Shown: positions 24,834-31,926 of the stretch, one piece after another
How the letters are laid out: each line of letters starts with the position of its first letter
Position numbering within the stretch: the first letter of the stretch is position 1
Assembly (NCBI GenBank): GCA_024711325.1
Contig: JANJTC010000002.1
Coordinates: forward strand, 248,001-312,000
Direction of reading: 5' to 3'
Length of the DNA: 64,000 nucleotides
Source of the DNA: Bacteriovoracaceae bacterium
GTDB taxonomy: Bacteria > Bdellovibrionota > Bacteriovoracia > Bacteriovoracales > Bacteriovoracaceae
The notes under the pieces: generated by a model
What the model was told of the DNA's origin: nothing
Databases searched by the model: none
What the model saw: only the letters and a program-made list of their open reading frames with translations
Made by a program: the position numbers and the translations under genes

Positions 24834-25580
24834 TTAATCAATGATACCCTTGAGAAAACTTCCGGCAAAATAAGCCAGAGCAGCAGCGCTGGCACCAATG
24901 ATCAGTGTTTTAAGCCCGGAGAGCCAGGCAGACTCTATTGACCATCGGCTTTTCATACAACCCACGGCAAAGAAGGCAATGCCGGTTAAAATGGAAGTAA
25001 GTAAGAAAGAAGGATCATTTGAAATAATGTAAGGAGCAAGAGGAACCATTCCAAAAATCATGAAAGCGAGGAATGTGGTCACGGCGGCCTTGAAGGCCGA
25101 AGGTAACACACCTGATATTCCGTATTCCTCTTGTAGCATGGTTTGAAGCCAAAGTTCCTTGTCTTCAGTGATATTGGCAACGGCCTGGTCCAGTGCTTCG
25201 TCACTGAATCCTTTGGCCATATAAATTTGCCTGATTTCTTCTCGTTCTCCCTCAGGATCTGTTTTTATCTGATCAGTCTCAAAATCTATTAATAAATTCA
25301 TTTCGTCTATTTCAGTTTTGGTTCCCAAATAATTACTGGCCGCCATGGAAAACCCATCAGCTAGTATATTTGCTGCCCCCAAGATGAGAATTGTTTGATT
25401 AGAGAGCTGGGCCCCGATTACTCCGGCAACAATTGCAAAAGTTGTGACAGTACCGTCGATGGCTCCATAAACGAAGTCTTTGGTATAAGTCTTTGATCTC
25501 GATTCTTTAAGTCTGAGACCTATATCTTCTGGATTATGGCTGTGATAGAGGGCCCTGGGAAATCTGGACGGTGTTTTCAT
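24834..25580 (-). CDS. VIT1/CCC1-family metal transporter-like membrane protein
   Basis: 248 aa. YGAIDGTVTTFAIVAGV and GAANILADGFSMAASNYLG are signatures of the first helices of VIT1/CCC1 iron/manganese transporters; the metal-binding loop region EEIRQIYMAKGFSDEALD follows, then three more helices. It would move ferrous iron or manganese across the inner membrane, direction not certain. The gene is convergent with yceI-like and divergent from nothing nearby; no metal box was identified. Confidence 0.88.
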   Translation of the reverse strand: MKTPSRFPRALYHSHNPEDIGLRLKESRSKTYTKDFVYGAIDGTVTTFAIVAGVIGAQLSNQTILILGAANILADGFSMAASNYLGTKTEIDEMNLLIDFETDQIKTDPEGEREEIRQIYMAKGFSDEALDQAVANITEDKELWLQTMLQEEYGISGVLPSAFKAAVTTFLAFMIFGMVPLAPYIISNDPSFLLTSILTGIAFFAVGCMKSRWSIESAWLSGLKTLIIGASAAALAYFAGSFLKGIID

Positions 25581-25621
25581 GGATCTATTCTATCCGATCC
25601 AGGGCCATAAGTTAAGTGCTG

Positions 25622-26377
25622 TTACTCAGGTATTAAATCAGTGGGTCTGGCCTCAACTTTCCAGAGAACTCCACAGGCAACTGGTATGGATTCGTAAGGG
25701 GATAGTCCATCCATTGTGGCAACTGTTTTTGGCAGTTCCTTTTTATTGTTGGCCCCTTGAATAAGCACAATTCTTCCAGGGAAAGTGATCCCTTCCTCCT
25801 GCCCAATTTTAATAATGAGATCTTCAGGATCTTGATCTACACTTTTTAAGTCGCTAAACATCCTGTCAAAGCTTGCTGTTCTTTCATAAAAGTATCTGCC
25901 AGTGTTTATATCTCCCACGGGATTCTCATTCTGACCTTCCATTTGAGAATCAATATTTCCATCCAGAGGAATCGTGATCTTGCCTATGGCCGTCATTGCT
26001 TCCCGAATATCAATATAGGCATCTTTGTTTAAATCATCATTTATGTTTGGACATCTCCTTCCGGTATAAATCGCTTGTCTGTGCTCAATACCCTTATGAC
26101 CATATTGGAGTTTTACATATGTGGAAAAGCGATCTTCCTCTCGTTCAACTCCGGCCAGACCAACTTTCTTAAAGTGGAGATTGTAATTAATCGGATAGAG
26201 ATCCGCCGCATAAAAGCCTTTGATGTTAGAGCCATCACTGTTGATTGTTTCATTTTGATTTGAAACTTCTTCCTGCACAGGAGTTGAAGAAGAAGCTGCC
26301 TCATCCAGTGATTTTGCACAGGAGTTGAAGAGGCATAAAGTTGCAAGTGGGAGAGTTAATTTAATAAATTCTTTCAT
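25622..26377 (-). CDS. EF-hand-like lipoprotein A
   Basis: 251 aa from ATG at 26377 (CGGGGAA upstream). Signal ends in a lipobox (LCLFNSCAK; Cys about residue 20). The domain contains DLNKDAYIDIREA, close to the EF-hand loop D-x-N-x-D-x-x-I-D-x-x-E, then KITIPLDG, GRYFYERTASFDRM and a final PVACGVLWKV. The protein encoded divergently at 26594-27739 has the same order of elements, so the two are paralogues. Calcium binding is suggested by the loop; function unknown. Confidence 0.65.
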   Translation of the reverse strand: MKEFIKLTLPLATLCLFNSCAKSLDEAASSSTPVQEEVSNQNETINSDGSNIKGFYAADLYPINYNLHFKKVGLAGVEREEDRFSTYVKLQYGHKGIEHRQAIYTGRRCPNINDDLNKDAYIDIREAMTAIGKITIPLDGNIDSQMEGQNENPVGDINTGRYFYERTASFDRMFSDLKSVDQDPEDLIIKIGQEEGITFPGRIVLIQGANNKKELPKTVATMDGLSPYESIPVACGVLWKVEARPTDLIPE

Positions 26378-26469
26378 TTGTTCCCCGAGGTTAGTTGAGT
26401 ACAAAGACAACCCATCTTGAAATTAGAATCTTTTTTTGTCTACTTAAGGACTCCCTTATGAATGATTAA

Positions 26470-26535
26470 GGAAGCAGTCCGCAGGGGGAAAATTGACCTG
26501 CAACATGAGGGGTATGTCGTCGTTCTGCGGCTTCC
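26470..26535 (+). promoter_or_regulatory. Long stem-loop in leader of EF-hand-like lipoprotein B
   Basis: GGAAGC (26470-26475) pairs with GCTTCC (26530-26535) and CGCAG (26480-26484) with CTGCG (26525-26529), with a 4-nt bulge and a 40-nt loop. It lies in the 216-nt gap between the divergent lipoprotein genes, 59 nt before the ATG at 26594. The segment is clearly richer in G+C than its surroundings. It matches no riboswitch family I know; it may be a structured leader or a short ncRNA. Confidence 0.35.
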
Positions 26536-26593
26536 GGCCGGCACTTCACTTGCCATGTTAAGGAGTGAGCTGGACTTAACCAGGAGACTAACT

Positions 26594-27739
26594 ATGAATG
26601 TTTTAATATCTAGAAAGCTGACCCCTTTGTTTATTCTATTCTCTTTATTGAATTTCTTCGTGGCCTGCGGCAGTAATGATGATGATGATGGTGATAGCGT
26701 TACAACTGTGCCTCCTCAAAGTGAAGAGCAACAGGATGATCCAGGAACTTATCAGGCCATTCTTACTCCATTGAACCTCACTGCTGCAGGAAGTTCTAAA
26801 GGGGAGGCGCTGATCCGGATTAGAGGTGATGAAGTTAAAATCGATGTTGATGGGGAAAAGACACCGAGACGAATTATTCATTGGCAGCATGTTCATGTCG
26901 GGGGCAGTTGTCCTACACCGCTTAATGATATTAATCAGGATGGATTCATTGATTATGTAGAAGCTCAAGCTTCCACAGGAAAAATATTAATCCCATTGGA
27001 TAGTGATCTTAGTTCTCAGGCCGCTGATGGCGTTTATCCTGTTTCCAATCATTTTGGTAATTATTTTTATGATGAAGAAACCTCTTTAGCGAGAATGCTG
27101 GCCGATCTTCGGGCACCTGATCCCGTTCCCGGAGATGATTTAGTCAAACTTGATCCCAGTGATAATTTAAACTTGGCCGGAAGAGCTGTGATGGTTCATG
27201 GTGTGAGTCGCTTTTTCCCATTACCTGCAACAGTGACCTCACAAGGAGGAGCTCCTGCTCATCGAACATTACCTATTGCTTGTGGAGTTCTGGTTAGAGT
27301 GGCAGATTCGGAAGAGGTGCCACCACCAGTTCCCGTACCCACTCCAACACCACCAGTATGTCCAGATGAAACAGCTTTTAGTACCCGTATCTCAAATAAT
27401 TTACTCATAGGTGGTGTCCGATGTCAGGGTGGGGAAACCACTGAAGTCACAGGCGATGATGGGACAACTCGCATATTTGTATGTCGTGAAGGTCAATGGT
27501 TGGTAACGGTAGATAATGTTAATACCTGTATACCTGGTGGTGGATGTACGGAGGTTGGAGTATTGCCTGTAATAAGTAGCCTCAATAGAACTTCTCCTTC
27601 TGATCCTCCGAGACACTGTTCCTTCAATATAAACCCGATTAGTCCCATTTCTGGTGATCAAAGAGATATCCTCGAGGATCATCAGGTAAGATTCTTTCAA
27701 AATCGGGATCCAATTGTGATACCGAAAAATAATCCTTAG
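26594..27739 (+). CDS. EF-hand-like lipoprotein B with extended C-terminus
   Basis: 381 aa from ATG at 26594, which has AGGAG 7 nt upstream; the open frame extends further upstream but that part covers the structured leader and is not supported. Lipobox FFVACGS (Cys about 23). A run of Asp follows (NDDDDGD). Then HWQHVHVGG, DINQDGFIDYVEA (a complete EF-hand-type loop), KILIPLDSD, NYFYDEETSLARM and PIACGVLVRV, all matching lipoprotein A. The extra C-terminal 130 residues have a Pro/Thr linker and four Cys. Followed by a BON gene after 9 nt. Confidence 0.7.
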   Translation: MNVLISRKLTPLFILFSLLNFFVACGSNDDDDGDSVTTVPPQSEEQQDDPGTYQAILTPLNLTAAGSSKGEALIRIRGDEVKIDVDGEKTPRRIIHWQHVHVGGSCPTPLNDINQDGFIDYVEAQASTGKILIPLDSDLSSQAADGVYPVSNHFGNYFYDEETSLARMLADLRAPDPVPGDDLVKLDPSDNLNLAGRAVMVHGVSRFFPLPATVTSQGGAPAHRTLPIACGVLVRVADSEEVPPPVPVPTPTPPVCPDETAFSTRISNNLLIGGVRCQGGETTEVTGDDGTTRIFVCREGQWLVTVDNVNTCIPGGGCTEVGVLPVISSLNRTSPSDPPRHCSFNINPISPISGDQRDILEDHQVRFFQNRDPIVIPKNNP

Positions 27740-27748
27740 GAGGAGACT

Positions 27749-28099
27749 ATGAATCACAATGATGAATTTGAATCCCCTTATCCGGGAACTGCCGTCGGAA
27801 AGATAGAAAGATACACAAAACGTAATCCATTGTTCAGTCAATCAATCAGCTCTAATGCAGGAAAAGGTCCAAAAGGCTGGCAAAGAAGTGATGACTGGAT
27901 AAAGGAAGCTGTCTGTGAAGCTTTATATAGAAGTCCTGAGGTTGATGCCCGGGATATAGAAGTGGAGGTTCATGACGGCGTGGTATTTCTGACAGGTTCT
28001 GTTAGCGATCGCTGGATGAAAAGGGAAGCCGAAAAATGTGTAGATAAAATCAATGGGGTTAGAGATGTAATGAACAAAGTTAGTTTTAAAACGCTTTAG
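27749..28099 (+). CDS. BON-domain protein with GPKGW segment
   Basis: 116 aa. N-terminal 35 residues are polar; then GKGPKGWQRSDDWIKEAV leads into one BON domain (DARDIEVEVHDGVVFLTGSV, DKINGVRDVMNKV). No signal peptide. AGGAGG lies 6 nt before ATG. The protein closely resembles the one encoded at 28255 across the GPKGW segment and BON core, so they are duplicates. Function likely stress-related, inferred from family. Confidence 0.82.
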   Translation: MNHNDEFESPYPGTAVGKIERYTKRNPLFSQSISSNAGKGPKGWQRSDDWIKEAVCEALYRSPEVDARDIEVEVHDGVVFLTGSVSDRWMKREAEKCVDKINGVRDVMNKVSFKTL

Positions 28100-28204
28100 A
28101 AAACTTCAATGTTAAAGAAGTTCTCTTCTTTATGGAGCTCTTTTAAAATGGTCTTAGTCCTCAAGGTTTCTTATGCAGAATTTCTGATAAGCGCCGGGAG
28201 TGAT

Positions 28205-28240
28205 AACAAATGGCCGTCTCATGATGGCCATTTGTTTTTA
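28205..28240 (+). terminator. Rho-independent terminator between BON genes
   Basis: AACAAATGGCC (28205-28215) and GGCCATTTGTT (28226-28236) are perfect 11-bp arms around a 10-nt loop, followed by a short T-run that continues the right arm (TTTTTA). It ends about 15 nt before the GTG start of the next BON gene, so it can end the upstream transcript or attenuate the downstream gene. Confidence 0.75.
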
Positions 28241-28254
28241 ACAAGGAGATATTC

Positions 28255-28821
28255 GTGAAACAACCAAAAAGAATGAACTATGGTTTTGGCGGCTTCAGTG
28301 ATCAATATGATAATAATCGTATGAGAAGTATGGACCGCGATCAACATCCAGGCAGTGTTACGGGTATACCATTTGAGGACGATTTTGATATTGAAACTAA
28401 TGATTATTTTCCCAATCATGGAGAAGGTGATTCCTGGAGGAGGCGATACTTTGATTCTTCTCGTGACGAAGATTTAGGTCGGAGTCAATTAGGGACATCC
28501 TGGAACCAAAATATAGAACCCATGGATAACCTTGCCCGTTCTGATTTAAGACCGGATCTATATCCTGAGAAGAACTTTAAAGGACGTGGGCCTAAAGGTT
28601 GGAAACGCTCTGATGAAAAGATCCGGGAAGAGGTCTGCCTTGCCCTTGAACGTAGTCATGATATTGATGCCTCCCAAATGGAAGTAACGGTTGAAGAGGG
28701 ATGTGTATCATTGAAAGGGAGAATCGAGACTAAAGGAATGCAAAGAGCTGCCGAAGACCTGATAGAAAGTGTTCCCGGCGTGATTGATGTTTTCTCTCAA
28801 TTAAAAATTGATAAAAAATAA
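28255..28821 (+). CDS. BON-domain protein with extended N-terminus
   Basis: 188 aa with a GTG start at 28255 supported by AAGGAG 7 nt upstream. The first 105 residues are acidic/polar with Asp and Arg repeats (YDNNRMRSMDRDQ) and probably disordered. Then RGPKGWKRSDEKIREEVC and the BON core MEVTVEEGCVSLKGRI, ESVPGVIDVFSQL. No signal peptide is visible. The terminator just upstream means it probably has its own transcription or readthrough control. Confidence 0.8.
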   Translation: MKQPKRMNYGFGGFSDQYDNNRMRSMDRDQHPGSVTGIPFEDDFDIETNDYFPNHGEGDSWRRRYFDSSRDEDLGRSQLGTSWNQNIEPMDNLARSDLRPDLYPEKNFKGRGPKGWKRSDEKIREEVCLALERSHDIDASQMEVTVEEGCVSLKGRIETKGMQRAAEDLIESVPGVIDVFSQLKIDKK

Positions 28822-28828
28822 AAATGAG

Positions 28829-29032
28829 CTACAGGGAAGCTTGATCTTTTTTGGCTTGTTCAGTTTGTAGTTGTGCCTCTTCAAGCTTGACGTCCCACTT
28901 CTTTCCCATGCTTTTGATTTGTTCCAGTTGTCGTAGGATTTCCTGTTCCATTTCAGAGACTTTGTCATCAGAAGAGAAAGCTAGCGATGATATCAAAATG
29001 AGCAGAGTGAAGATAAAAAATTTCGTTTTCAT
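28829..29032 (-). CDS. Small exported coiled-coil protein
   Basis: About 67 aa. Sec signal (MKTKFFIFTLLILISSLAFSS) then a charged helix with heptad spacing (VSEMEQEILRQLEQIKSM) of about 45 residues. I prefer ATG at 29032 over TTG at 29059 because the signal peptide starts there, though no strong ribosome site is seen. No family recognised. Convergent with the BON gene (7 nt gap). Confidence 0.55.
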   Translation of the reverse strand: MKTKFFIFTLLILISSLAFSSDDKVSEMEQEILRQLEQIKSMGKKWDVKLEEAQLQTEQAKKDQASL

Positions 29033-29071
29033 ATGGGTATAGTAGATAAAATTGTTCAAAAGTTCAATTCA

Positions 29072-30634
29072 TCACTTAGTATATTTCAAACCCAATTGAT
29101 CCCGAAGATGATAAAGATTACTCCTGTGAAGTCCTAACTCTTGAGCTGCTCTTGCCCAGTTCCCATCATGCCGCTTAACCGCATCTAAAATTAATTCTTT
29201 TTTATAAAAGGTAAGAGCTTCTTGGAGAGTAGGATATTGCTCCATGAGGGGTTTTTTTATGATTTGCTCATCAATGGCCCTGGTCTCCTCAATTGAAGGC
29301 AGAAAAAGATGTTTAGGTTCAATTAATATTACAGACTTACTCATGACTGAACTTTCCTGGGAAGCATGCAAAGTCGCACGAGAAATAATGTTCTTGAGCT
29401 CTCTGACGTTTCCCGGCCAGTCATAGCGGGTAAGTTTGTTGATGGAAGCTTCGCTAAGACGAAATGGTTTAGAACCTAATCTTCTTTGATAAGTATCACA
29501 GAAAAATCCAGTCAACAGGGGAATGTCATGCAGATGTTCCCGAAGGGGAGGTGTTGTTAAGGGATAAACATTCAACCGGTGATACAAATCCGATCTGAAG
29601 CTTCCTTTCTTGATTTCATCTTCAAGGTTACGATTGGTAGCGGCGATGACTCTCACATCTACTTTGCGGGGACGGTCATCTCCCACACGTTGGATTTCTC
29701 CTTCTTGAATCGCCCGGAGTAATTTGGCCTGAATGGATAAGGGAAGCTCACCAATTTCGTCCAAGAAAAGCGTGCCATGATTTGCGACTTCAAACTTTCC
29801 CATCCTGTCCTGAATCGCTCCAGTGAAGGAACCTTTACGATGTCCGAAAAGTTCGCTTTCAGCAATGCTCTCAGGTAAGGCGGCACAGTTGACATAGATG
29901 AGTGGTCTGTCACTTCGTCGGGAGTAAGCATGGATTCCCCGGGCCACTAATTCCTTACCAGTTCCTGTCTCTCCCATAACCAGTACGGCCAGATCTGATT
30001 TTGCCACCAATTTAATATTTTCTTTAAGACGGGTAATTTGAGTTCCTGTTCCTATTAATTCACCACCACCACGGGTAGACACTTGTTCCATCAAATCCTG
30101 GGCCAGCATTCCTTGCACTCGGGCGGCTTCTTCAAGAGTGTCCAGCAGACGGGAAGTTCGGAGAGTGGCCCCCGAGAGGGCAGCAACTGCTCTTAAAAAA
30201 TCATCACTGATTTGATCAAAAGCATGAGGGCGCAAAGAATCAGCGGTGAGAATTCCTATTGTTTTGTTCTCTACGATTAAAGGACATCCCATGCAGGCAT
30301 GAACATGTTCTAAGGCCTTAGGATCTTCATCAACCATGCCATCAAAAGGATCTGGTAAATCACAATCAAGAGGAAATCGAACGGGTGATTTAGCGTGAGC
30401 AATAATGTCGAGGCGAGGGTGTTCCTTTAAAGGATAAACTTTCTCAGTCGCCTCGGAAGTAAGGCCAAAACTTGCCAAGGGTACCAAGTGATCGTTTTCC
30501 AGAACCATCAAAACAGAGGCGTCGTAAGGGACGGTCTCCCTGAAAATTCTAAGCAGTTCATGATAACGATCCTTGGAAGACAGAGTGGCATTAAGGTTGA
30601 CGGCGATTTGGATTAGATTTTGGATATCATTCAT
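29072..30634 (-). CDS. norR: NorR-type nitric-oxide-responsive sigma-54 activator
   Basis: 520 aa. N-terminal GAF domain (about 1-170), then an AAA+ domain with Walker A GETGTGKE, GSFTGA (a GAFTGA-loop variant that contacts sigma-54), Walker B LFLDEIGELP and the R-finger region, and a C-terminal Fis-type HTH (WARAAQELGLHRSNLYHL). The order and the GAF domain fit NorR, whose GAF iron binds NO. The neighbour on the other side of a shared 149-nt promoter region is ric, a known kind of NO-repair gene controlled by NorR in other bacteria. No norB/norVW gene is visible, so its known target here is ric. Confidence 0.88.
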   Translation of the reverse strand: MNDIQNLIQIAVNLNATLSSKDRYHELLRIFRETVPYDASVLMVLENDHLVPLASFGLTSEATEKVYPLKEHPRLDIIAHAKSPVRFPLDCDLPDPFDGMVDEDPKALEHVHACMGCPLIVENKTIGILTADSLRPHAFDQISDDFLRAVAALSGATLRTSRLLDTLEEAARVQGMLAQDLMEQVSTRGGGELIGTGTQITRLKENIKLVAKSDLAVLVMGETGTGKELVARGIHAYSRRSDRPLIYVNCAALPESIAESELFGHRKGSFTGAIQDRMGKFEVANHGTLFLDEIGELPLSIQAKLLRAIQEGEIQRVGDDRPRKVDVRVIAATNRNLEDEIKKGSFRSDLYHRLNVYPLTTPPLREHLHDIPLLTGFFCDTYQRRLGSKPFRLSEASINKLTRYDWPGNVRELKNIISRATLHASQESSVMSKSVILIEPKHLFLPSIEETRAIDEQIIKKPLMEQYPTLQEALTFYKKELILDAVKRHDGNWARAAQELGLHRSNLYHLRDQLGLKYTK

Positions 30635-30652
30635 GTGATGTATTATACATAG

Positions 30653-30675
30653 CTTGATATGAAAATCATATCAAG
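30653..30675. promoter_or_regulatory. Perfect inverted repeat, candidate NorR enhancer site
   Basis: CTTGATATGA (30653-30662) and TCATATCAAG (30666-30675) are perfect 10-bp arms around AAA. The centre lies 75 nt upstream of the -24 element of the sigma-54 promoter for ric and 30 nt from the norR start, a normal enhancer position that also permits autoregulation. The site lacks the GT-N7-AC core described for E. coli NorR, so binding by this NorR is an inference. Confidence 0.6.
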
Positions 30676-30737
30676 GAAGTGATATTTATTTAATATCTAT
30701 AAAATCGTAAGTCGTTGAATTTATATGAAAATTTATG

Positions 30738-30753
30738 TGGCACAGTCCTTGCG
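30738..30753 (+). promoter_or_regulatory. Sigma-54 promoter for ric
   Basis: TGGCAC (30738-30743), a 5-nt spacer AGTCC and TTGC (30749-30752) match the sigma-54 -24/-12 consensus with the invariant GG and GC in place. The predicted transcript starts near 30764 and leads to AAGGAG and the ATG at 30784. It pairs with the NorR-type activator encoded divergently. Confidence 0.85.
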
Positions 30754-30783
30754 AAGTAAATAGAAAAAGAACAAGGAGTTCCT

Positions 30784-31437
30784 ATGCAAATTGCTGATCA
30801 ACAACTGTCCGAACTTGCCATTACCTTACCAATGGCCACTGAAATTTTTAGAAAAAATCGCTTAGACTTCTGCTGTGGAGGTAAACAAACCCTGCGTGAG
30901 GCCTGTGAAAAAAGAAAAATAGACCTGAACTCTATGGTCAAGCAACTTGAAGGTCTGGCAAAAAAAAGCGGCCCAACTTATGAAGAGATGCCACTAGATG
31001 AAATGACCGCCTATATTGTTGATAGATACCATAATGACCTACGAAGACGTTTTCCTGAGCTTCTGGCACTTGCCCAAAAAGTTGAGCAAGTTCATGGTGA
31101 CCACGCCAATTGTCCAGTTGGACTCTTCGCTCTTTTAAATGACATGCATAAAGAAATGTTGATGCACATGATGAAGGAAGAAAATGTCCTTTTCCCAATG
31201 ATCCAAAACGGGGCCGGTCATAATGCTTTCATGCCAATTAAAGTAATGAATGCAGAACATGAGTCTCATGGACAGCAACTGGAAGAGGCCCACCGCCTGA
31301 CTTCAGACTTCACTCCTCCGGAAGGTGCCTGCGGAACATGGCGGGCGTTGTATTCAGGACTAGAGAAACTTGAAGAAGAGATTATGGAGCATATCCATCT
31401 GGAAAATAATATTTTATTCCCAAGAGCGCTTGGTTAA
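30784..31437 (+). CDS. ric: Di-iron iron-sulfur cluster repair protein (RIC/YtfE/ScdA)
   Basis: 217 aa. N-terminal ScdA-type domain with ITLPMATEIFRKNRLDFCCGG (part: NRLDFCCGGKQ), then a hemerythrin-like domain with IVDRYHNDLRR, VHGDHANC, LMHMMKEENVLFPMI, NAEHESHGQQL and HIHLENNILFPRA; these His/Glu residues form the di-iron site. RIC proteins repair Fe-S clusters damaged by nitric oxide. The sigma-54 promoter and NorR gene immediately upstream, plus a strong terminator after the stop, make it a single-gene NO-response unit. Confidence 0.94.
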   Translation: MQIADQQLSELAITLPMATEIFRKNRLDFCCGGKQTLREACEKRKIDLNSMVKQLEGLAKKSGPTYEEMPLDEMTAYIVDRYHNDLRRRFPELLALAQKVEQVHGDHANCPVGLFALLNDMHKEMLMHMMKEENVLFPMIQNGAGHNAFMPIKVMNAEHESHGQQLEEAHRLTSDFTPPEGACGTWRALYSGLEKLEEEIMEHIHLENNILFPRALG

Positions 31438-31443
31438 TAAAGC

Positions 31444-31481
31444 AGCAGGATGATCTCTAAAATCATCCTGCTAATTTTTTT
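31444..31481 (+). terminator. Rho-independent terminator of ric
   Basis: AGCAGGATGAT (31444-31454) and ATCATCCTGCT (31462-31472) are perfect 11-bp arms with a 7-nt loop, followed by AA and a seven-T run (31475-31481). It begins 7 nt after the ric stop and overlaps the last codons of the convergent cNMP-like gene (31463). Confidence 0.92.
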
Positions 31482-31819
31482 AAAAGGGGAAATACTTGCG
31501 ACTTATGATCATCCAAAGCAATTAGTAACTCTGATTTAGGGATGATGAGTAAATTCGAATTTTTTTTAACATGCCATCTGAACCGATTTGGTACGAGGTT
31601 TATGAGATGGTGGACACCCAGAAGAAAACCCGGTTGTACTGAACCAATGAGCTTTTTATTCTTGAAAAAACAAATCTCCCCACTAAGTAGTAATAGTCCT
31701 GTCAGAGGTACTTGACGTTCGTAACTGAAGTCACAGGCAAAAGGAAAACAGAACTCTTCAAAGTGTTTTCTTAAAAGATCAATTTCAAGAAGTTCTAATT
31801 TTTTTAGATTAATAGGCAT
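31463..31819 (-). CDS. Stand-alone CRP-like beta-roll protein without HTH (paralogue 1)
   Basis: 118 aa, a single cNMP-binding-type beta-roll: VPLTGLLLLSGEICFF, IGSVQPGFLLGVHHLIN and SNLLIIPKSELL follow the order of a CRP-family sensor domain, but the chain stops before the C-helix and there is no DNA-binding domain. A paralogue lies at 52036-52389. Both have the unusual LG(V/I)HH(L/I) segment. The phosphate-binding cassette is degenerate, so a different ligand is likely. An FNR-like box lies 60 nt upstream. Function unknown; it may be a ligand sensor that works through a partner. Confidence 0.6.
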   Translation of the reverse strand: MPINLKKLELLEIDLLRKHFEEFCFPFACDFSYERQVPLTGLLLLSGEICFFKNKKLIGSVQPGFLLGVHHLINLVPNRFRWHVKKNSNLLIIPKSELLIALDDHKSQVFPLLKKLAG

Positions 31820-31879
31820 TATTTATCATACAGGCAGAAAAGAGCTATCAGGCACATGTTTTAGATCAAGTACTGAAAA

Positions 31880-31893
31880 CTGATGCAGGTCAT
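31880..31893. promoter_or_regulatory. FNR/DNR-like box (CTGATGCAGGTCAT) between cNMP-like gene and resB
   Basis: CTGAT-GCAG-GTCAT, one of five intergenic matches to YTGAY-N4-RTCAK in this window. Centre is 67 nt from the minus-strand start at 31819 and 40 nt from the plus-strand start at 31927. A TATTCT element at 31915-31920 is roughly at -10 distance for the resB side. Which gene it serves is open. Confidence 0.55.
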
Positions 31894-31926
31894 TTTTTTT
31901 CACGGGAAAAGGTCTATTCTCGCCAT

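Noticed and set aside
26462..26593. Longer N-terminus for lipoprotein B
   Set aside because: The added residues are unlike a signal peptide, cover the stem-loop and have no ribosome site; AGGAG and a lipobox support the ATG at 26594.
27401..27841. Minus-strand frame opposite lipoprotein B and the BON gene
   Set aside because: Spans two supported plus-strand genes, composition is not protein-like, no start signal.
28114..28131. AAAGAAG/CTTCTTT hairpin after the first BON gene
   Set aside because: Only 7 AT-rich pairs and no T-run; the nearby 11-bp hairpin with T-run is the better terminator.
30653..30675. FNR box in the norR-ric gap
   Set aside because: It contains TTGAT and ATCAA half-sites but 11 nt apart rather than 4, and the symmetry extends over the whole repeat, so a different dimer is more likely.
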